This document shows positions 54,676 through 62,467 of a stretch of 64,000 bases of DNA, in pieces. This DNA comes from Legionella brunensis. GTDB lineage: Bacteria > Pseudomonadota > Gammaproteobacteria > Legionellales > Legionellaceae. The stretch is taken from positions 35,175 to 99,174 of the forward strand of contig NZ_LNXV01000034.1 of the NCBI RefSeq assembly GCF_001467025.1, read 5' to 3'. How positions within the stretch are numbered: position 1 is the stretch's first letter; each line of letters begins with the position of its first letter. A model generated the notes under the pieces. The model worked only from the letters and a program-made list of their open reading frames with translations. It did no database searches and was not told the DNA's origin. Both the position numbers and the translations under genes were made by a program.

Positions 54676-56616
54676 ATGCCATATGATGTAGTAGTATCAG
54701 GAGCAGGCCCTGCGGGACTTGCGGTTGCCTTCGAAGCAGTAAAGCGGAGGAAATCTGTACTCGTCATTAATGATCGAAAATTGTTGCCTGTAAGAACTCA
54801 ATTTGTAGCTCTAGATATTGAGAGTATAAAATACCTTAAAGGAATGATGCTTGTCCCGGGGAAAGAAAAGCCAGAGAAGAAAAGGACAGAAGGGGAGAAG
54901 GAAGAGCCTTTATCTGAGGACGAAAAAAATAAAAACCGTGACTTAGAAAAAGACAATCAATTTCTCTCACAACTTTCCTCAAGCCACTCACGAGTTGCCA
55001 TCAAAGACATTGAGCAATTTATCCAACGAAGAATTGCCGAACATCAAACAGGAAATATTCAATTTCGGGAAAATGCTAAAATCGAAAGTCTTGACATGAG
55101 TACAGGAATCCTAAAGATAACAGATAATTCAAAGCCTATTCAATTTACTACTTTGATTGGTGCAGACGGTACTAAACATCATGCAGCCAATAAAGTTAAT
55201 GAATGGCATGAGAACAATTATCCGGTTTCCCCTCAAGTTTTTGAATATAAGAAAGTAGAAGGCCCAGACTATAACTTGCATGGAAGTTTCAATTTTATTT
55301 TAAAGAGCAAAACAGGCGAAATATTAGACTTTCCTGAAAAAACTTTTGTTGTTGGAAAAACTCTTGCTTTAAATGGGATGCTTACATTTGACGAGCACTC
55401 CTATGAAAAAAATAATGAGTCTTTATTCAAATGTAGTTTTGCGACAGAGCTTCCACCTTATTTGTACCATTTAATCAACCAGTACAATAAAGCTGACGAT
55501 AAGAAAAGAAATGATATAGAGAAAATAATTTATGAAGAAGTCAGTTTATTTATCAGAACAGCGCTTGAGGGCTATTCAGAAAATACAAAGTTAGATATGA
55601 ATGATACAATCATTGATTTCTCCCCAGTGAACCTTGAAAAAGCACAGAAAAATCCAGAAAAAGCAAAGCAGAAAAATAAACTTAAGATTCAGGCATTTAC
55701 AACGGAATTATATGAAGCATCCCATGCAGTTTATAGTCACCAGCAAGCACACACCAGGTACTTATCAACAGGGGACTCTTATCGTTCACCGAATTATCAG
55801 ATAGGACAAGGCATCAATAACACATTTGCACAGGCACAAGCCGTAGGCCAGGTCCTAGATGGAAAGAAAAGTTTAGAAGAATATGAAAAATTGTGCAAAA
55901 CGCTCTCCGAAGACATGACAGATAAAACAGGGCTGTTTAGAAATGTCCTCAAAGGTGAGTATAAGAATGATATAAAACCGAGCAATATGCTTTGGCATCA
56001 TCTGTTTGGAAATTCCCCTTCAAACCTAACAGATTTTATAAAAAATAATCAAAATAAACTTACCCCTGCACACTACCAACTAGCGCTAGATATTGCCTTA
56101 CAGAATAACAAATTAGATATGGTTTATGCATTATACCAGATGGAGAACAGAAAGGACTTTACGCCTGACCCCATATTATTGCAAGCCGCCATTATTACAG
56201 CTTTAGTAGATAAAGATTTTAAAAAATACGATCCAACTTATATAGATTGGGAGCGTACAAGAAACTTAATGACATTAATTGAGGTAATTAATTTTAATAC
56301 TCTGACCCTTGATGCTAATAAATCGACTTTATTACATTATTTAGCTGAAAAGAACTACCCGGATTTAATGAAAACTTGTATTAAACAATTGCAAAAAAAT
56401 GGAGTAAACGTTGAGGAAGCATTATCCCAAAAAAACGCTCAAGGAAAATCTGTAGTAGATATTCTTAAGGAGAACAATGTAAATATCTCAAGTATATTAA
56501 ATGCTGCAAGAGAAAATGTCGTTCATACATACAAAAATGAGCTTCAAGGAATGGGAATGGCTCAGAATAATCACCAAAGCACATCCTATCAGAAAACGTC
56601 AACTAGTTCAGAATAA
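54676..56616 (+). CDS. FAD-dependent monooxygenase-like protein with ankyrin-like C-terminus
   Basis: A 646-residue protein. The dinucleotide motif VSGAGPAGLA is at residues 8-17. The second FAD motif of the aromatic hydroxylase (PHBH/UbiH) fold is at about 362-382 (YLSTGDSYRSPNYQIGQGIN, with Gly366-Asp367). A charged Lys/Glu-rich insert at about 68-100 interrupts the FAD domain. Residues about 540-630 contain ankyrin-like helices (NKSTLLHYLAEKNYPDLMKTC, GKSVVDILKENN). No signal peptide. A monooxygenase fused to ankyrin-like repeats is typical of intracellular pathogens; substrate unknown. Confidence 0.75.
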   Translation: MPYDVVVSGAGPAGLAVAFEAVKRRKSVLVINDRKLLPVRTQFVALDIESIKYLKGMMLVPGKEKPEKKRTEGEKEEPLSEDEKNKNRDLEKDNQFLSQLSSSHSRVAIKDIEQFIQRRIAEHQTGNIQFRENAKIESLDMSTGILKITDNSKPIQFTTLIGADGTKHHAANKVNEWHENNYPVSPQVFEYKKVEGPDYNLHGSFNFILKSKTGEILDFPEKTFVVGKTLALNGMLTFDEHSYEKNNESLFKCSFATELPPYLYHLINQYNKADDKKRNDIEKIIYEEVSLFIRTALEGYSENTKLDMNDTIIDFSPVNLEKAQKNPEKAKQKNKLKIQAFTTELYEASHAVYSHQQAHTRYLSTGDSYRSPNYQIGQGINNTFAQAQAVGQVLDGKKSLEEYEKLCKTLSEDMTDKTGLFRNVLKGEYKNDIKPSNMLWHHLFGNSPSNLTDFIKNNQNKLTPAHYQLALDIALQNNKLDMVYALYQMENRKDFTPDPILLQAAIITALVDKDFKKYDPTYIDWERTRNLMTLIEVINFNTLTLDANKSTLLHYLAEKNYPDLMKTCIKQLQKNGVNVEEALSQKNAQGKSVVDILKENNVNISSILNAARENVVHTYKNELQGMGMAQNNHQSTSYQKTSTSSE

Positions 56617-56769
56617 AAGATATGTACTCTGGTAGCGTATAGAATGCCATCATCCCCTGCTTAACTATGACCTTAGTATCTTAGATACCTAAAAATAAAT
56701 AAATTAACCAAGCAGAGTGAAAGATCTCTTCTATACTGTATATAAACTACTACTGAGATACCTTTGAAA

Positions 56770-57519
56770 ATGAAATTTCTTTATCTCATAATGTTGTTTT
56801 TTTGTAACCTTAGCTTCGCTGCAAATCCCACTGTGACAGTTGGTACTCCTCTTTTTAACCCACCTTATGTCATGGTATCTGGCTCAACGGTTGCAGGATT
56901 TGATATTGATTTAATGAATGCTATTTGTGCACGACTACAATGGAACTGTAACTATTTACCTTTAAAATTTCCCCTGTTACTTGATGCAGTTGCTAATAAT
57001 AAAGTTGATTTTGCCATTGGCAGCATTGTCATGACTTCAGAAAGACGTCAACGCTTTAATTTTAGTATACCTTATTTAATCTGTGATGGTGGCTTTAGCT
57101 TATTAGCAGGAAACTCTATCAACTCGGTTAATGATCTAAGGGGTAAGCGCGTCGGAGTTTTGAAAGCGCGGGAATACTATCAATATCTTTCAGAAAATTT
57201 CATTAACCAGTTTACAATAGTTCCGTATGATCAATATCAAAACATCTTTCTTGATCTTAAAAGCGGTAAAATTGATGCTGTTTTTGGAAATTATTTCAGC
57301 GCCCTCTATTTAGACCATCAATATCCCAGTGAGCTAAAAATCCTCCCACAGCATTTTCAAGTTGGAGAAGGATTAGGGATTATTGCCTCACCGTCGAATC
57401 AAGATAAGCTTGAGCAAATTAATCAAGTTCTATTACAGTTCCAAGCCGATGGCACCTTCGTTGGGCTCTATAATTATAATTTTGAGTTTTTCACAAAACA
57501 GCCAACACTGAGCTATTAA
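56770..57519 (+). CDS. Periplasmic amino-acid-binding protein (SBP family 3)
   Basis: A 249-residue substrate-binding protein of the polar amino acid ABC family. The signal peptide MKFLYLIMLFFCNLSFA ends before ANPTVTVGTP. Family marks are GFDIDLMNAICARLQWNCNYLP, FAIGSIVMTSERRQRFNFSIPYL and VNDLRGKRVGVLKARE. The ATG at 56770 is preferred to the TTG at 56764. The transporter genes are not adjacent; it may serve the arginine-type importer hinted at by the ATPase fragment at the window start (inference). Convergent with the acyltransferase gene. Confidence 0.88.
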   Translation: MKFLYLIMLFFCNLSFAANPTVTVGTPLFNPPYVMVSGSTVAGFDIDLMNAICARLQWNCNYLPLKFPLLLDAVANNKVDFAIGSIVMTSERRQRFNFSIPYLICDGGFSLLAGNSINSVNDLRGKRVGVLKAREYYQYLSENFINQFTIVPYDQYQNIFLDLKSGKIDAVFGNYFSALYLDHQYPSELKILPQHFQVGEGLGIIASPSNQDKLEQINQVLLQFQADGTFVGLYNYNFEFFTKQPTLSY

Positions 57520-58374
57520 TTACGCAGGTTCTTTCAATTTCCATCGCTTATGTAGCCAGTGCCATTGTTCTGGATGAGCTAAAATAATCCGTTCTAATGC
57601 CTGATTATAGGCTAACGTATTGCGATAAATTGATTCTTTTGCGGTTCCAAAATCTTGCCAATAAATAGGTTCATGAAACTCAAGGACATGTCGTCCATTC
57701 TCTAGGCGATAACCCGCCGCAGGCACTACCGGCACGCCGGTGTGTTGAGCAAAGCTTGCAAGACTGCGATAAGTTCCTGCTTTTTTACCAAAAAACTCAA
57801 CGGCGACCCCATCTCGATTCGTCAACGAAGCATGTTGATCCAGAACAAAAACCACTGCATGATTTTGATCTAGCGCATTACAAACTTGCTCTAGGGAGTT
57901 TTTTTTAGGTATTACATTTAATCCCGCACGGTAATAACGTCTAAATAAAAGCTGTTCGAGAGCTTTGTTTCCTAGCGTTCGTCGAATAAAGTGAAATTGC
58001 CCCTTAAACTCCTTGAAACTTAATATGCCACCTAATGGTGCAAATTCCCAATTGCCAAAATGCCCCGTTAAAATTAATACACCCCGTTCTTGAGCTACAA
58101 TATCTAGTAAGCGCTGATAACCCCGTACCTCTACCTGCTCGCGAAGCTTTTTTTCACTCATAAAACGTAATTGAATAATTTCTTTAATTGACGTAGCCAT
58201 GTGAGAATAAAAAGCCTTAGCCAAGCGTTCTTTTTGCGAGCTAGTTAAGCTATTACCAAAGACCTGATTGATATTTGCCAGGATAATACGCCGTCGGTAA
58301 GGCACAAAACGATAGAGAAAACGTCCTGTCCATGAAAGGCGTAGGTTTTTGATCTTAGTCTCTAATTCAGTCAC
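57520..58374 (-). CDS. lpxXL: Lipid A acyltransferase, LpxXL/HtrB-like
   Basis: A 284-residue member of the LpxL/HtrB lysophospholipid/lipid A acyltransferase family. The catalytic HX4E motif is HFGNWE in LTGHFGNWEFAPLGG. RPLGNKALE-like RRTLGNKALEQLLFRRYYRAG and VVFVLDQHAS are typical. It is the last gene of the acpXL-type cluster and overlaps the upstream ketosynthase by 8 bases. Its neighbours imply it uses a very-long-chain acyl-ACP, as LpxXL does in rhizobia. The name is therefore by context as well as sequence. Confidence 0.87.
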   Translation of the reverse strand: MTELETKIKNLRLSWTGRFLYRFVPYRRRIILANINQVFGNSLTSSQKERLAKAFYSHMATSIKEIIQLRFMSEKKLREQVEVRGYQRLLDIVAQERGVLILTGHFGNWEFAPLGGILSFKEFKGQFHFIRRTLGNKALEQLLFRRYYRAGLNVIPKKNSLEQVCNALDQNHAVVFVLDQHASLTNRDGVAVEFFGKKAGTYRSLASFAQHTGVPVVPAAGYRLENGRHVLEFHEPIYWQDFGTAKESIYRNTLAYNQALERIILAHPEQWHWLHKRWKLKEPA

Positions 58375-59641
58375 AAGCTTTAATCACTAAACAAGCATTC
58401 ATACTCGCAAAACCACGGTTTATCATTAAGGCGGTCTTAGCGTTTTCTAGATAACGATGTTGCGCACTAATATTTAAATTTTCGCCAGCCACTGCTGCAT
58501 TTTTAAAATTGGCAATACCTGGGACGCATTTGCGATCCAATGCATAAGTAGTTAATACAGCATCTAATATTCCCGAAGCACAAAGAGTATGTCCCGTAGA
58601 CCATTTAAAAGCAGTAACTGGCTTTTGGGCAAATACACGATCAATTGCTTGAGCCTCACTATCATCTGATTTTATATTGCCATTTCCATGAGCGACTATA
58701 AAGTCAATGTCATTTGCATTCACGTCTTGGCTTTCTAGTGTATTGGTTATCAGGGTTGTTAAGGCATTGCCATCGGCCTCAATAGAAAATAACCCTGAGG
58801 CTTCACTGGATGACATACCTGCCACAATCTCGCCATAGGATCGTGCTTTGCGGGCCAGTGCACTTTCTTCGCTCTCCAAGACCAAAGCTGCAGCACCCTC
58901 AGCTAAAATGGTACCATCATGCTCGCTATCAAAAGGTTTTAGGTGCCGGCTGCTTATCACACCTAATTTTTCATAATAAAAAAGCGCTTGGGGCTCAATT
59001 ACGTCATAGGCTACCACAATAGCGCGCTCAGCCTGCCCATGAGCAATAGCATTATAAGCTTCAATAATAGCCTGGGTACCACTTACAGCATGATTCGTGA
59101 TGTTATGGTTTGGTCCTTTAAAGCCATAAGTAATTCCAGTATATGCCAAGACATTATTAGGCAAAATACGCAGTAACCACATGGGGTGCACTTCATTAAA
59201 TAGTTGCTCAGCAAACTCTGTCATATTGCTATTTGTTTTTGCTAATAAGGGCAAAAAATCATCCTGCTGAAAATATTTATTCCCTGGTGAACCAACATAC
59301 ACGGCAGTTTTGTCATTAAATGAATTGGTGTGGTTTGCGTCTAAAGTTTCACGATAATTAACCAGCTGGCTATGATTAACAGCTTGCATTGCCGCATTGA
59401 TCCCCATAACATCCTGTTTGGAAATCACCTTCATAAGCTTTCTGTCAGGTAACATTTTTGCTGGCTGAAAATTCTTAAGCTCTCCTCCTAAACGATGTGT
59501 CCACGAAGAGATATCCCATTGCTTAATTTCCTCAATGCCACTTTGTCCTGCCAAGATAGCATCCCAAGTACTATCCGCTGTATCGCCACATGCTGTTAGG
59601 GCGCTCAAACCTGTAATTAACACACGATTGGAGTTTTTCAT
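58367..59641 (-). CDS. Beta-ketoacyl-ACP synthase-like protein lacking the catalytic Cys (chain-length-factor type)
   Basis: A 424-residue thiolase-fold ketosynthase-like protein. At the position of the catalytic Cys (TACA in active enzymes) it reads NHAVSG, with Ala185 in its place. The two histidines are kept: His318 in VAHGNGN and His351 in STGHTLCASG. This is the pattern of KS-beta/chain-length-factor subunits of type II polyketide synthases. It overlaps the following acyltransferase gene and the active ketosynthase gene (4 bases), so a heterodimer is likely. In rhizobial clusters the equivalent position is fabF2XL/fabF1XL. Not a pseudogene: full length and otherwise conserved. Confidence 0.85.
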   Translation of the reverse strand: MKNSNRVLITGLSALTACGDTADSTWDAILAGQSGIEEIKQWDISSWTHRLGGELKNFQPAKMLPDRKLMKVISKQDVMGINAAMQAVNHSQLVNYRETLDANHTNSFNDKTAVYVGSPGNKYFQQDDFLPLLAKTNSNMTEFAEQLFNEVHPMWLLRILPNNVLAYTGITYGFKGPNHNITNHAVSGTQAIIEAYNAIAHGQAERAIVVAYDVIEPQALFYYEKLGVISSRHLKPFDSEHDGTILAEGAAALVLESEESALARKARSYGEIVAGMSSSEASGLFSIEADGNALTTLITNTLESQDVNANDIDFIVAHGNGNIKSDDSEAQAIDRVFAQKPVTAFKWSTGHTLCASGILDAVLTTYALDRKCVPGIANFKNAAVAGENLNISAQHRYLENAKTALMINRGFASMNACLVIKACD

Positions 59642-60936
59642 TCGTTTACTCCGCCAAATTCCGGGTGCTTAAATAGCAAACAACTATTTGAACCACCAAA
59701 ACCAAAAGAATTAGATAACACGACCCCTAGTGATTTTTCTCGAGGACCATCAATAACGTAATCCAGATCACACTCGGGATCTGCCGTAGTCAAGTTAGCC
59801 GTAGGTGGAATTTGTGCATGTTGAATACTTAACACAGAGAGGACTGCTTCCAAAGCGCCCGCCGCAGCAATCAAATGCCCAGTTTGACTTTTAGTAGAGC
59901 TTGTTGGCAACTGTTTTGCATGCTCTTTAAATACAGCTTTAATGGCGTTGGTTTCACTTAAGTCATTCATTTTAGTCGAAGTACCGTGCGCATTAATATA
60001 ATCCACGTCGCTGGCTTTAACACCAGCTTCATCCAGGGCACGTTGTATTGCCTGAATCGCCCCATCACCATTAGGATGTGAGTCAGTAATTCGATATGAA
60101 CTTAATGAATTTCCTTCACCAGCCAATTCTGCATAAATTCTTGCACCACGCGCTTTAGCCTTACTCCATTCCTCAAGAATTAAAAACGCAGCGCCTTCAC
60201 CCAAAACAAACCCATTCCGAGTGGCATCAAAAGGTCTACTAGCAGTAGTTGGTGTTTCATTATAAGTTGATAAAGCACCTAATAAGCAAAAACTCGATAA
60301 CCCCAGAGGGCTAATCATCGAATCAAAACCACCTGCCAACATAAAGTCAGCTTCTCCGCGTCGAATCACCTGCATAGCTAAACCAAGCGCTTGTCCACCT
60401 GAGGCACAAGCTGTATGCACTGAGGACGCATATCCTTTAATGCCAAATTGTTGAATAAGTAAAGATAGTCCTGAATTCGAAGTGGTTTTGCCAAAGTCGA
60501 CCAAACGATAAAAGTTTTGTGACTTCTCTTGCAATTCGTTCCATTTAATTGTCCCGTCATGGGCACAGGTGTTTTGAAAACGTTGTAAATAATCAAACTC
60601 CGCTGTCATCATCCCGCTACCGGTCACCACTCCCCAACGGGAAGCCGTTTGGTCGTTGGGGAAGATGGCTGCATCTTCGAATGCCTGCAATGCCGCATCC
60701 AGTGCATATTGCGTAAATGGCATAGCAAAGCGATTATGCTTGCCTTTAATTGCTGGGTTAAGATTAAAATTCTTCACCTCAGCCGCAATATAAGTAGGAA
60801 AACCACTCGCATCAAATTGTTTAATTTCAGCGATGCCCGATTGACCAGCCATTAAATTGTGCCAAGTCGAATGAACATCATTTCCTAAAGGTGAAACCAC
60901 CCCTAAACCTGTAATTGCCACACGTCTATTTTTCAT
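59638..60936 (-). CDS. Beta-ketoacyl-ACP synthase II-like (active ketosynthase of the VLCFA cluster)
   Basis: A FabF-type elongating condensing enzyme with start at the ATG at 60936 (MKNRRVAITGLGVVSPLG; AAAGG upstream). The open frame begins one TTG earlier at 60945. The full triad is present: Cys177 (of the shorter form) in VHTACASGG, His in NAHGTSTKMND and His in SQTGHLIAAAGALEAV. It should extend acyl-ACP beyond C18 on the dedicated ACP. It starts 2 bases after the dehydratase stop and overlaps the Cys-less partner by 4. Confidence 0.92.
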   Translation of the reverse strand: MKNRRVAITGLGVVSPLGNDVHSTWHNLMAGQSGIAEIKQFDASGFPTYIAAEVKNFNLNPAIKGKHNRFAMPFTQYALDAALQAFEDAAIFPNDQTASRWGVVTGSGMMTAEFDYLQRFQNTCAHDGTIKWNELQEKSQNFYRLVDFGKTTSNSGLSLLIQQFGIKGYASSVHTACASGGQALGLAMQVIRRGEADFMLAGGFDSMISPLGLSSFCLLGALSTYNETPTTASRPFDATRNGFVLGEGAAFLILEEWSKAKARGARIYAELAGEGNSLSSYRITDSHPNGDGAIQAIQRALDEAGVKASDVDYINAHGTSTKMNDLSETNAIKAVFKEHAKQLPTSSTKSQTGHLIAAAGALEAVLSVLSIQHAQIPPTANLTTADPECDLDYVIDGPREKSLGVVLSNSFGFGGSNSCLLFKHPEFGGVNE

Positions 60937-60938
60937 AA

Positions 60939-61829
60939 TTAGCAACCTTTCGCATTCATTACTACATCCAGAACACAGACACGCTTGCCTTCCACTTCAC
61001 TGCGATAACTCAAAATCAATTGTTGTGCATCGTACTGTTTGACCTTAACGTGGCAAACGACTATATCACCTGGGTGTATAAATTCATTCATCTTGATTTT
61101 GCGCAATTCGCTGACTTGATAATCCGCGTCAAACTGAGCCAGAGCAACAAACTCTCTTGCCAAATTAAGCTTACACTCCAGTAATACTGTCATAGGAAGT
61201 ACTGGTTTTTTAGGAAAATGATCAGGAAAATAAGGAGCTGCCCTAGTAATGTATTTTTCCGCAACTAACGAAACACCTGGTTCTGAAGCCACAATACGGT
61301 CAAAAGACAGTTTCGGAATACATGTTACTGGTACTGATGCAATAGATTGGCATGCAGAAAGGGGGCAATTCTGTTGCGGCCAATCCCCAGGTCGATTTAT
61401 TTCAAAAAATTGCCGACGAACTTCTTGCTCATCAATAAATTCAGTCATTGGCAATAGTGGACCTAAAGCACCGTCAACATTGAATACAATTTCATTACTA
61501 ATACGGGCGACACTGTGATATTGCACAGCCGTTTCATCTAGACGTTCAATAAAAGACTCTAATTCAAGAGTCTCACCGACATAAGCCGGACGATGCACTC
61601 GTGCACTCGCCACCACCCCCGCAACCGGCCGCAAAGTAAACCCATTAAAAGCCATAACATTCCAAGCAGCGAGTTGGCCTAGTGTTTCACCGATCAAAGA
61701 AGGGATGAAACATAGCCTGCCAGTATCATCTGAACAAAGATAAGCATCATCTTGAGTGATATGCTTTATCCCCCGAATTAATTCCCCGGGGGATAATTGC
61801 AAAATCCTATCGACAAATAAAAACCGCAT
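60939..61829 (-). CDS. fabZXL: FabZ-like double-hotdog dehydratase of the acyl-chain cluster
   Basis: A 296-residue protein with two hotdog modules. The N-terminal one (MRFLFVDRILQLSPGELIRG, then GETLGQLAAWNV) and the C-terminal one (VAEKYITRAAPYFPDHFPKKPVLPMTVLLE, with FabZ signature DHFP...P and the catalytic His). It should dehydrate 3-hydroxyacyl-ACP in each elongation cycle. Twice the usual FabZ length (about 150), as in the rhizobial fabZXL type. Starts overlapping the ACP stop (TAATG) by one base. Confidence 0.85.
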   Translation of the reverse strand: MRFLFVDRILQLSPGELIRGIKHITQDDAYLCSDDTGRLCFIPSLIGETLGQLAAWNVMAFNGFTLRPVAGVVASARVHRPAYVGETLELESFIERLDETAVQYHSVARISNEIVFNVDGALGPLLPMTEFIDEQEVRRQFFEINRPGDWPQQNCPLSACQSIASVPVTCIPKLSFDRIVASEPGVSLVAEKYITRAAPYFPDHFPKKPVLPMTVLLECKLNLAREFVALAQFDADYQVSELRKIKMNEFIHPGDIVVCHVKVKQYDAQQLILSYRSEVEGKRVCVLDVVMNAKGC

Positions 61830-62242
61830 TAGGCTGGCGTTTCACAAGCTTTTTGTTCATTAACCGCCACAACGACCAATTTACAAAAAGTTTCTACGGT
61901 AAAGAGTGTAGGAATTTCATTGACTTTCAAGTTTGCTTTGAAATATTCAGCAGGCACTTCACTTAAGTAATTTTTCAGGGCTTGCATCCCATTAGCGGTC
62001 AGCACACCGCCCTTCTCAAATTCATCTTCGGCCAAATCGCCACGTGCATTTTTTTCTAATTGACCGCGAGGAATTTTAATACTAAATTCTTTTTCAAGTT
62101 GAAAAACCAAATCAAGAAAATCAATAGATTCAGCACCCAAATCAGCGATTAAACGGCTGTTTAAAGAAACCTCTTCTTCATCAATGACTAATACATCAGC
62201 GATAATTTCCCTTACTTTAGGGTATACGCTTTCTACATTCAT
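61829..62242 (-). CDS. acpXL: Acyl carrier protein, AcpXL-like (long form)
   Basis: A 137-residue ACP starting at the ATG at 62242 (MNVESVYPKVREIIADVL; GAGGAAT upstream); the TTG at 62263 is less likely. The phosphopantetheine serine is Ser39 in LGAESIDFLDLVFQLE. After about residue 80 it has a C-terminal extension (GGVLTANGMQALKNYL, then PTLFTVETFCKLVVV), longer than AcpP (78 aa). This fits AcpXL, the carrier of very-long acyl chains for lipid A. First gene of the five-gene cluster. Confidence 0.9.
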   Translation of the reverse strand: MNVESVYPKVREIIADVLVIDEEEVSLNSRLIADLGAESIDFLDLVFQLEKEFSIKIPRGQLEKNARGDLAEDEFEKGGVLTANGMQALKNYLSEVPAEYFKANLKVNEIPTLFTVETFCKLVVVAVNEQKACETPA

Positions 62243-62467
62243 GTTTATTCCTCTAGAGCTCAACTGGTTTTCAAAACTCCGGAGTATATCATAAATTTTT
62301 GCTAGACAGCTACGACAATCAAGTTACTCCAGCACCGCCTGTATTTTTTTACAACAGAATGGACTCTCATTTCCTAGCACGCAGGGCTTAACCGATGCAA
62401 CTCTATAAAAAAAATGGATTATCTCCTATACTCGCCCTTCAGAACAAGAATTCAATAAGCAGTGGAA

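Noticed and set aside
58367..59641. Cys-less ketosynthase as a pseudogene
   Set aside because: Full length, no stops, histidines kept and coupled to neighbours; the change matches functional chain-length factors.
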